The position numbers were made by a program, and so were the translations under genes. DNA of 13,439 nt from Planctomycetota bacterium (GTDB lineage Bacteria; Planctomycetota; Planctomycetia; Pirellulales; Thermoguttaceae), in NCBI GenBank assembly GCA_018897395.1, contig JAHIKV010000277.1, positions 1 through 13,439 of the forward strand. Reading direction: 5' to 3'. Every line of letters begins with the position of its first letter. Position 1 is the stretch's first letter. Positions 5,337 to 11,360 of this stretch are shown here, piece by piece. The notes beneath the pieces were generated by a model that did no database searches, had not been told where the DNA came from, and saw nothing but the letters and a program-made list of their open reading frames with translations.

Positions 5337-6665
5337 TCAGCCGAACAGCCGTTGTTGGATCGCTTTTTCCAGCAGCCCGAGACTCCCTTGCCGCGGCTTC
5401 AGGTCGTATCTGACTCTGACCACCGGCTTATTGACGGAGATGATCCTCGTCAGGTCGATCGGCGTTCCGCTGAGGATGACATCGGCGTCGATGGCGTTGA
5501 TCGTGGCTTGAAGGTCTTGCTTTTGCTGGTCCGAATACCCCATTGCCGGCAGGATGCCTTCGCCGATATTGGGATATTTCAGATAAGTCTCGGCGATTTT
5601 TCCGACGGCTTGATGTCGCGGTTCGACGACTTCCGCCGCGCCGAACCGCTCGGCGGCGACCATTGCCGCCCCGATCCGCATCTCTCCGTGGGTCAGGGTC
5701 GGACCGTCCTCGATGACCAATACCCGCTTGCCCTTGATCTCGCCGTCGAGGGTCAGTTCGGAATCGGCCTCGACGACCTCGGCGTCCGGGGCGATTCTGT
5801 GGATATTGTCCCGCAGAATCTTCAATTGCCGCTGGTTGGCGGAGTCCATTTTGTTGATGACCACGACGTCGGCCATCCTCAGATTCGCCTCGCCGGGATA
5901 GTAGGCGACCTCATGCCCTGCCCGCAGCGGATCGACCACCACGATCTTCAAGTCGGCGTGATAAAAGGGCGTGTCGTTGTTGCCGCCGTCGAAGAGGATC
6001 GCGTCGGGATTGTCCCGCTCCTCGGCCGTGCGGACGATCGCCTCGTAATCCACCCCGGAGTAGATCACGTTTCCGGCGATGATGTGCGGCTCGTACTCTT
6101 CCATCTCCTCGATTGTGCATCGGTGCTCGTCGAGGTCCTTGATCGTGGCGAAACGTTGGACCTTCTGGGCCTCGAGGTCTCCGTACGGCATCGGGTGCCG
6201 GATGGCGACGACCCGTTTGTTGAATTTCCTGAAAATGTCGTAGATGTATCGCGTCGTTTGGGATTTGCCGCAACCGGTCCTGACGGCGCAGATTGAAATT
6301 ACCGGCTTGGTCGACTTGAGCATGGTCGTTTTGCATCCCATGAGGACGAAGTTCGCCCCCATTGCGTTGACCAGTGCGGAGATCGACATCACGTGAGAGT
6401 ACGGCACGTCGCTGTATGCGAACACGACCTCGTCGACGTCGTGCTTTTTAATCAACTCGGCGAGCCGCGCTTCTTCGAGGATGGGTATTCCATCGGGATA
6501 CAGTTCGCCCGCCAACGAGGGCGGATATTTCCGTCCCTCGATGTCGGGAATCTGGGTTGCCGTGAACGCCACCACTTCATACTCGTTGTTGTCGCGGAAA
6601 TAAGTGTTGAAGTTGTGAAAATCCCTTCCCGCCGCGCCGACAATAATCACTTTCTTTCGAACCAC
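5337..6665 (-). CDS. COG2403-type predicted GTPase (cyclic 2,3-diphosphoglycerate synthetase-like)
   Basis: A 442-residue protein starting VRKKVIIVGAAGRDFHNFNT, an N-terminal Rossmann-like region typical of COG2403. A P-loop follows at residues 128-137 (VRTGCGKSQT), then an acidic DGGNND (226-231) that may be the Walker B site, VVVDPLRAGHE, and NKMD (271-274), the guanine-specificity motif. These support nucleotide binding, with GTP favoured. No membrane segment or signal peptide is seen, so it is cytoplasmic. The biological substrate of this family is not established; the name comes from similarity to archaeal cyclic 2,3-diphosphoglycerate synthetase. The GTG start has GGAGG 7 nt upstream. 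The gene downstream on the same strand is a CtlX/arginine-deiminase-like hydrolase, which points to a role near arginine or citrulline breakdown, perhaps with a phosphorylated or carbamoylated intermediate; that link is inference. Confidence 0.8.
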   Translation of the reverse strand: MVRKKVIIVGAAGRDFHNFNTYFRDNNEYEVVAFTATQIPDIEGRKYPPSLAGELYPDGIPILEEARLAELIKKHDVDEVVFAYSDVPYSHVMSISALVNAMGANFVLMGCKTTMLKSTKPVISICAVRTGCGKSQTTRYIYDIFRKFNKRVVAIRHPMPYGDLEAQKVQRFATIKDLDEHRCTIEEMEEYEPHIIAGNVIYSGVDYEAIVRTAEERDNPDAILFDGGNNDTPFYHADLKIVVVDPLRAGHEVAYYPGEANLRMADVVVINKMDSANQRQLKILRDNIHRIAPDAEVVEADSELTLDGEIKGKRVLVIEDGPTLTHGEMRIGAAMVAAERFGAAEVVEPRHQAVGKIAETYLKYPNIGEGILPAMGYSDQQKQDLQATINAIDADVILSGTPIDLTRIISVNKPVVRVRYDLKPRQGSLGLLEKAIQQRLFG

Positions 6666-6708
6666 GATAAAACCTCCGTCAAAAGGACCAAGAGGCCATC
6701 GGGAAAGT

Positions 6709-6735
6709 CTCCCCTCTCCATAGGGGAGAGGGGCA
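6709..6735. repeat. CCCTCTCC-family hairpin repeat, copy C
   Basis: CCCCTCTCC-ATA-GGGGAGAGGGG, followed by GCAAGGGGGTG. Its orientation is opposite to copies A, B and D. Confidence 0.75.
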
Positions 6736-6793
6736 AGGGGGTGCGGGCCTGGGGGAACTGCGCAAATGGGCCGGATCGCTTGTCCGTTTTAGC

Positions 6794-6827
6794 CACCCCC
6801 GCCAACCCTCTCCCAGCGAGAGAGGGG
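6794..6827. repeat. CCCTCTCC-family hairpin repeat, copy D
   Basis: CACCCCCGCCAACCCTCTCC with GAGAGAGGGG closing the stem. With copy C it forms an outward mirror pair about 60 bp apart, the layout expected of paired REP-like elements. Confidence 0.75.
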
Positions 6828-6959
6828 ACAATTTCGATCATTATTTGGACGGCATCCAACCATATTATTATGTATATCGGGGTTTTCGGGGTTCGTCAAC
6901 AACGCCGCCGTTCGTGGGTAGGAGGCGGCGATTCATGGCGGGCCCCGTCCAATAGCCTC

Positions 6960-6989
6960 TTGACTATGTACAACCGTATATTGTAACAT
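6960..6989 (+). promoter_or_regulatory. lexA promoter with candidate LexA operator
   Basis: TTGACT (6960-6965, 5/6 to the -35) and TAACAT (6984-6989, 4/6 to the -10) are 18 bp apart. Between them lies a dyad TACAA-N7-TTGTA (6969-6985) that overlaps the spacer and -10, where a repressor would block RNA polymerase. LexA autoregulation is general in this family; this particular motif is inferred from position and symmetry only. Confidence 0.5.
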
Positions 6990-7040
6990 TACGTTCAAAG
7001 TGGGCCGCTATTGAAATCCAACCCGCACTTCAGAGGGGAC

Positions 7041-7652
7041 ATGATGGGACTTTTCGACAATCTTACGCCGCGTCAGCGAGATGTGTACAAGTTCATCCGC
7101 GAGAAGATACGCGGCCGGGGCTATGGCCCGACCGTCCGCGAGATCGCCGCCCGGTTCGACATCAACTCGCCCAACGGAGTGGTCTGCCACTTGAAGGCCC
7201 TGGTCAAGAAGGGAATGATTACCCGCGAGCCGAACATGGCTCGGGCGATCCGGTTGGCCGCCGAGCCGATCGAGGAGCGGGGACTGCCGCTGGCCGGGAC
7301 CATCGCCGCCGGCGTGCTGCACGAGGCCATCGAGCAAAACGAGCGGGTTGATTTCCAGGAGATGCTCACCCCCGGCACGAAGAACCGCTTCGCCTTACAG
7401 GTGAAGGGCGACTCGATGATCGAGGACCAGATAGCCGACGGCGACTACGTGGTGGTGCAGAAGCAACGAACCGCGCGGAAGGGGCAGATCGTCGTGGCCC
7501 TGACCGACGGCGGCGAGGTCACGCTGAAACGCTGGTTCCCCGAGAAGAACCGCATTCGGCTCGAACCGGCCAACTCCTCGATGAAGCCGATCTACGTCAA
7601 AAACGCCCGCCTGTTGGGCGTGGTCGTCGGCGTGGTGCGGAAGGTGAGGTAA
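7041..7652 (+). CDS. lexA: LexA SOS-response repressor / self-cleaving protease
   Basis: About 202 residues, the normal LexA length. The N-terminal winged helix-turn-helix reads LTPRQRDVYKFIREKI, then GPTVREIAARFDI and SPNGVVCHLKALVKKGMI. Counting from the second ATG (7044), the autocleavage bond is A89-G90 in GTIAAGVLHE, the nucleophile is S124 in VKGDSMIEDQ and the general base is K162 in GEVTLKRW; all key residues are present. It binds SOS operators and cleaves itself when stimulated by RecA on single-stranded DNA. Two ATGs occur in tandem (7041, 7044); AGAGGGG (7032-7038) is better spaced for the second. An upstream TTG at 7011 lacks support. A dyad in the promoter suggests self-repression. 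Two small toxin-antitoxin-like modules follow on the same strand, the first after 46 bp. Confidence 0.95.
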   Translation: MMGLFDNLTPRQRDVYKFIREKIRGRGYGPTVREIAARFDINSPNGVVCHLKALVKKGMITREPNMARAIRLAAEPIEERGLPLAGTIAAGVLHEAIEQNERVDFQEMLTPGTKNRFALQVKGDSMIEDQIADGDYVVVQKQRTARKGQIVVALTDGGEVTLKRWFPEKNRIRLEPANSSMKPIYVKNARLLGVVVGVVRKVR

Positions 7653-7698
7653 AGTTAATTACACACTGTTTCCGCCAACGAATCTTCGGAGATATCAG

Positions 7699-7983
7699 AT
7701 GCACAAAATAACTCGCGTCGATGTGTTGGACGACTATCTGCTCTCTCTTTCCTTTGATGATGGAATGCGCGGAACGGTCGATTTACACGATCTGGCGGGC
7801 AGTGGCGTGTTTGCCCTCTGGAACGACTACGAAGCCTTTCGGAACGTGAAGATCGGAGACTCCGGCGAGCTTGTCTGGTCCGATCAGGTCGATCTTTGCC
7901 CCGATTCCCTCTACTTGCAGGTGACGGGAAAGAGCGCGGGGGATGTCTTTCCCGGCTTGAAAAACGAGTTGGCAAATGCCTGA
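7699..7983 (+). CDS. DUF2442 domain protein
   Basis: A 94-residue protein starting MHKITRVDVLDDYLLSLSFD, with DGMRGTVDLHDL and GVFALWNDYEAFRNVKIGDSG, the usual DUF2442 pattern of short beta strands. DUF2442 genes often sit beside DUF4160 genes, and the pair is a candidate toxin-antitoxin or regulatory module; the biochemical role is not established. GGAG (7688-7691) lies 7 nt before the ATG. The end overlaps the DUF4160 start by 8 bp, which implies coupled translation. It follows lexA by 46 bp with no evident terminator, so lexA read-through is possible. Confidence 0.78.
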   Translation: MHKITRVDVLDDYLLSLSFDDGMRGTVDLHDLAGSGVFALWNDYEAFRNVKIGDSGELVWSDQVDLCPDSLYLQVTGKSAGDVFPGLKNELANA

Positions 7984-8236
7984 AATTAGTAGATTTTTCG
8001 GCATTGTGATCAAGATGTTCGTCAACGATCACAATCCACCCCATTTTCATGCCCAATACGGCGATGACGAGGCCCTTATCGAGATCAAGGGACTTTCAAT
8101 CTTTGCAGGCCGCCTACCACCTCGCGTTCTCGGTCTGGTGATTGAATGGGCTACGCTGCATCGGCAGGAATTGCTCGACGATTGGCATCGGGCGCGGAGA
8201 CACGATCCCCTGGCAAGGATTGAGCCGCTTCAATAA
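7976..8236 (+). CDS. DUF4160 domain protein
   Basis: An 86-residue protein starting MPEISRFFGIVIKMFVNDHN. The core PPHFHAQYGDDEALIEIKGL is the DUF4160 hallmark, with FHA and an acidic ALIEI segment, followed by LPPRVLGLVIEWATLHRQELLDDW. The function is not established; partnership with the overlapping DUF2442 gene is the best clue. The ATG start lies inside the last codons of DUF2442. The next gene (mntA-like) begins about 45 bp later on the same strand. Confidence 0.8.
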   Translation: MPEISRFFGIVIKMFVNDHNPPHFHAQYGDDEALIEIKGLSIFAGRLPPRVLGLVIEWATLHRQELLDDWHRARRHDPLARIEPLQ

Positions 8237-8281
8237 GCAATATGAGAATCACGTCCGACGCCCAATGTGCGAGGACCGCGA

Positions 8282-8584
8282 GTGACCTACCACGGCATCG
8301 AAATCCCGAGGGAGCGGATCGCCGAGTTCTGCCGGCGCAACCGCATCCGCCGGCTCGCGCTGTTCGGCTCGATACTGCGCGATGATTTCGACGCGGCAAG
8401 CGACGTTGACGTGCTCGTTGAGTTTGCCCCCGATGCTAAAGTCGGGCTGCGGTTTTTCGCCGTCCAGCGTGAATTGTCGCACATTCTGGGCCGGAAGATA
8501 GACTTAAGCACGCCCGGCTTTCTGGACCGATACTATCGAGAAGAAGTGCTGCGTGAAGCGGAGGCGCTCTATGACGATGCGTGA
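8282..8584 (+). CDS. mntA: MntA-like minimal nucleotidyltransferase antitoxin
   Basis: About 100 residues. It has the nucleotidyltransferase signature GS-x10-DxD: GSILRDDFDAASDVDVLVEF with G29, S30, D41 and D43. In characterised MntA-HepT pairs this enzyme blocks the HepT ribonuclease by transferring AMP groups to a tyrosine in its RxxxxHxY motif. The GTG at 8282 is favoured because GAGG (8271-8274) lies 7 nt upstream; an in-frame GTG at 8267 would add five residues. Its end overlaps the hepT start by 14 bp. Confidence 0.85.
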   Translation: MTYHGIEIPRERIAEFCRRNRIRRLALFGSILRDDFDAASDVDVLVEFAPDAKVGLRFFAVQRELSHILGRKIDLSTPGFLDRYYREEVLREAEALYDDA

Positions 8585-8918
8585 TGATCGGACGCGGCTG
8601 CTGCATATTCGGGACCACGTCGCCGAGGCCGTCGCCCTGGCCGAAGGCAAGACCCGCTCAGAGCTGGAGACCGATCGGCTGCTGAATCTCTCGCTGGTCC
8701 GGCTGTTGGAAATCGTCGGTCAGTCGGCGGCCCGGGTATCGGAAGAAACGCAACGGCAATATCCGCAAATCCCGTGGCAAGACATTGCCGGACTACGGGA
8801 CCGCCTGCTGCACGGATACGACACGGTCGATCTCGACATCCTATGGAACATCGTCCACGACGACCTTCCCCCGCTGGTCGAGCGCATCCAAAAAGCCGCA
8901 ACCGGCGGAATCGTTTAA
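8571..8918 (+). CDS. hepT: HepT-like HEPN ribonuclease toxin
   Basis: About 115 residues, all helical, starting MTMRDDRTRLLHIRDHVAEA. The HEPN catalytic motif R-x4-H-x-Y is intact in LRDRLLHGYD (R76, H81, Y83). Tyr83 is the expected AMP acceptor from the MntA partner. Predicted role: an RNA-cleaving toxin held inactive by MntA. The ATG at 8571 is chosen because GGAGG (8560-8564) lies 6 nt upstream; an in-frame GTG at 8553 and an ATG at 8577 are alternatives. The TAA stop sits inside the left arm of a 28-bp inverted repeat. Confidence 0.87.
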   Translation: MTMRDDRTRLLHIRDHVAEAVALAEGKTRSELETDRLLNLSLVRLLEIVGQSAARVSEETQRQYPQIPWQDIAGLRDRLLHGYDTVDLDILWNIVHDDLPPLVERIQKAATGGIV

Positions 8919-8985
8919 CCCGGAGCCATCGGCGACGGATCCCCTCCAGATCACTCGCCGTCGCCGACGGCTCCGGGTTAAACGA
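8911..8985 (+). repeat. 28-bp inverted repeat (27/28) at the hepT 3' end
   Basis: The left arm 8911-8938 begins TCGTTTAACCCGGAGCC; the right arm 8958-8985 ends CTCCGGGTTAAACGA; the loop is 19 nt. The left arm supplies the hepT stop codon. It would form a very stable RNA hairpin, likely ending or protecting the toxin transcript. No T-run follows; a run of nine C residues (8987-8995) does. Confidence 0.85.
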
Positions 8986-9117
8986 ACCCCCCCCCGCCGC
9001 TGGGGACGGGAACTTATCCCGATCCACCCTCGTCATAAACGTAGAATTGTTGGTGTCCCGCGCCGCCGACCAGCGGCCGGGACCGCTACGCACCCCCTTT
9101 TTCAGGAGACTGAAGCC

Positions 9118-11184
9118 ATGTATCGCCGTTCGGTTTGCCTTGCCGTGTTGTTTGCCGTTGCGATGGCCCTCGCCGCCCGGGCGGACGAGCCGCAAAGGGC
9201 CAATCTGCCGCTGAAACGGGTCGTCCTGTTCAGCTCGGGGGTCGGTTTCTTCGAACATTCCGGCCAAGTCAAGGACGACGCCGCCGTGGAGATGAAGTTC
9301 AACGTCGACGACATAAACGATCTGCTAAAGAGCATGGTCGTGCAGGATCTCGACGGCGGACAGGTATCCACGGTAACATACGGCTCGAAAGACCCGATCA
9401 CCAAGACGCTCAAGAGCTTCTCGATCGACCTGACGACCAATCCCACTCTGGCCGATCTGCTGCGCCAGGTCCGCGGCGAGCAGGTCGTGGTCGAGGCCCC
9501 CAACGAGATCAGCGGAATTATCCTCGGCGTGGAGACCCGCAAGAAGAAGATCGGCGAAAACGAAATCGTCGAGATCGACGTGCTCAATCTGCTGACCGAC
9601 CAGGGCCTGCAGGCCGTGGCGCTCGATTCGGTCAGCCGCATCAAGCTGTCCAACCAGCAACTCGACGCCGAACTGCGCAAGGCCCTGTCGGTGTTGGCCT
9701 CGGCCCACGCCGCGGACAAGAAATCGGTCGAGTTGAGTTTCTTGGGGAAAGGCCCGCGCCGCGTGCGAGTCGGCTACATCCAGGAGACGCCCGTCTGGAA
9801 GACCACATATCGCCTGGTGTTGGCCGACGACCGGAAACCGTTGTTGCAGGGCTGGGCGATCGTCGAAAACACCTCCGAAGAGGACTGGAGCAACGTGAGG
9901 CTGACGCTCGTGAGCGGCCGGCCAATCTCGTTCACGATGGACCTCTACCAGCCGCTGTACATCCCCCGGCCCGAGGTGCAGTTGGAACTATACGCTTCAT
10001 TACGTCCCCAGACCTACGGGCAAGACCTCGCACGGAAGGGAATGGAGTTTGCCGCGAAGGCCGACCCCGGGGCACCTCAGAAGGCTAAGATGGCTAAGAT
10101 GATGGTCGAGAGTCGGCGCGCGAGGGCCAATGCCGTTGGAGGCGGTTTTGTAGCCGAAGCATCGGATGAGGATGCCCCCGGGTGGGACCTTAGCCAGGGC
10201 GTGCGGTCCGCCGCCCAGGCCGGCAACGTCGGCAACCTCTTCCAGTACGCCATTGCCGTGCCCGTCACGTTGCCCCGCCAGCAGTCGGCCATGCTGCCGA
10301 TCGTCAATGCGGACGTGAAAGGCGAGAAAATCTCGATCTACAACCCCCGCGTCCAGGCCAAGCACCCGCTCTATGGATTGAAGTTCACCAACACCACCGA
10401 CCTGTACCTGATGCAGGGGCCGATCACGGTGTTCGACGGCGGAGTGTACGCCGGCGACGCCAAGATCGAGGACCTCCCGCCCGGCAGCCAGCGACTGATT
10501 AGCTATGGGTTGGACCTCGACACGGAAGTCGCTCCGCAGAGCAAGGGCCGGCCGGAGGAATTGCTCGGCGTGCGATTGCTCAAGGGCACGTTGATCGCCA
10601 CCCGCAAGTACGCCCGGTCGGTGGAGTACACCGTCAGGAACTCGGGCAAGAAGGCGAAGACGGTGCTCGTCGAGTACCCGATCGACCCGAATTGGACGCT
10701 GATTTCGCCCAAGGCGCCGACGGAGAAGACCCGCGACTTGTATCGCTTCGCCGTCGAGGCCAAGCCGGGCGAGCCGGCAAAGCTGGCGGTCGACGAGGAG
10801 CGGACCGAACGCCAACAGGTGGCCTTGACGAACCTCGACCATGGCGCGATCCGGTTCTACCTCAGCGCCAAGGTCGTCAGCGCCAAGGTCAAGGCGGCGC
10901 TGGCCGAGGTGGTCAAGCGGAAGCACGAGTTGCAGCAGGTCGTCGTGGAACGTCAACTTTGCGAGCAGCGCATCGCCGCCATCGACAGGGACCAGGCCCG
11001 CATCCGGCAGAACATGGGCCAACTCGACCGCAACAGCGACGTCTACAAGCGCTACGTCAAAAAGTTCAGCGATCAGGAGACGGAGATCGAAAATCTCCGC
11101 GGCCGGATCGCCGAGTTGTCCGACAAGGAAGCCGGCCTGCGGAAATCGCTCGACGAGTACATGATGGGACTCGATTTGGAGTAG
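9118..11184 (+). CDS. Exported DUF4139 domain protein
   Basis: A 688-residue protein. The signal peptide MYRRSVCLAVLFAVAMALAA ends at ARA (residues 20-22), so it is secreted to the periplasm or beyond. PLKRVVLFSSGVGFFEHSG opens the mature part, and the middle carries the DUF4139 pattern, including RVRVGYIQETPVWKTTYRLVL and LQGWAIVENTSEEDWSNVRL. The last hundred residues, from KVKAALAEVVKRKHELQQ to KSLDEYMMGLDLE, are charged, heptad-like and probably coiled coil. Similar large exported DUF4139 proteins are common in planctomycetes and have no known function. Residues around QKAKMAKMMVESRRARANAV form a low-complexity linker. AGGAG (9104-9108) lies 9 nt before the ATG. An in-frame extension back to 8785 exists but crosses hepT and has no signal peptide at its start, so it is not used. 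Confidence 0.85.
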   Translation: MYRRSVCLAVLFAVAMALAARADEPQRANLPLKRVVLFSSGVGFFEHSGQVKDDAAVEMKFNVDDINDLLKSMVVQDLDGGQVSTVTYGSKDPITKTLKSFSIDLTTNPTLADLLRQVRGEQVVVEAPNEISGIILGVETRKKKIGENEIVEIDVLNLLTDQGLQAVALDSVSRIKLSNQQLDAELRKALSVLASAHAADKKSVELSFLGKGPRRVRVGYIQETPVWKTTYRLVLADDRKPLLQGWAIVENTSEEDWSNVRLTLVSGRPISFTMDLYQPLYIPRPEVQLELYASLRPQTYGQDLARKGMEFAAKADPGAPQKAKMAKMMVESRRARANAVGGGFVAEASDEDAPGWDLSQGVRSAAQAGNVGNLFQYAIAVPVTLPRQQSAMLPIVNADVKGEKISIYNPRVQAKHPLYGLKFTNTTDLYLMQGPITVFDGGVYAGDAKIEDLPPGSQRLISYGLDLDTEVAPQSKGRPEELLGVRLLKGTLIATRKYARSVEYTVRNSGKKAKTVLVEYPIDPNWTLISPKAPTEKTRDLYRFAVEAKPGEPAKLAVDEERTERQQVALTNLDHGAIRFYLSAKVVSAKVKAALAEVVKRKHELQQVVVERQLCEQRIAAIDRDQARIRQNMGQLDRNSDVYKRYVKKFSDQETEIENLRGRIAELSDKEAGLRKSLDEYMMGLDLE

Positions 11185-11360
11185 GGATTATTTAGCCCCG
11201 GGTGAATACACCCGGGGTAAGCGGTATTCCACGTTCAACCCGGCCCGCCGTGTATTCATGGCGGGCTAAATGGAATTGCCCGACACGCTCTCATCGGGGC
11301 GATAGTCGAACTGCCGCCCCTTCTCTTTTTCCAAACCGCGTTCTCGCTTATACTTGGGGG
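11185..11360. other. Palindrome-filled spacer between the two exported-protein genes
   Basis: Three hairpins fill this gap. CCCCGGGTG-AATA-CACCCGGGG spans 11196-11217. GCCCGCC/GGCGGGC spans 11243-11266 with a 10-nt loop, the pair being bounded by TTTAGCCC and GGGCTAAA. A decayed hairpin GGGGCGATAGT/ACTGCCGCCCC spans 11296-11320. The first may act as a terminator for the DUF4139 gene, although no T-run follows. A TTCTCTTTTTCC pyrimidine tract (11321-11332) comes after the third. No clear promoter was recognised. Confidence 0.6.

Larger units (their letters stand above)
6666..7040. other. Divergent intergenic region between the COG2403-type gene and lexA
   Basis: These 375 bp separate two divergently transcribed genes. 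They hold two CCCTCTCC-family repeats in opposite orientation, a 13-bp sequence ATTCATGGCGGGC (6931-6943) shared with the palindromic spacer at 11254-11266, and the lexA promoter/operator. No credible gene is seen. A promoter for the minus-strand gene was not recognised. Confidence 0.6.

Noticed and set aside
8987..8995. Run of nine C residues as a phase-variation tract
   Set aside because: It lies between genes, past the hepT stop and more than 100 bp before the next start, with no visible link to a reading frame or promoter.
8785..9117. N-terminal extension of the DUF4139 protein
   Set aside because: It crosses the hepT gene and the inverted repeat; the ATG at 9118 has a ribosome-binding site and begins a proper signal peptide.
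10000..11022. A 340-codon minus-strand frame opposite the DUF4139 gene
   Set aside because: It is the antisense shadow of a well-supported coding frame, with no domain or ribosome-binding site noticed.
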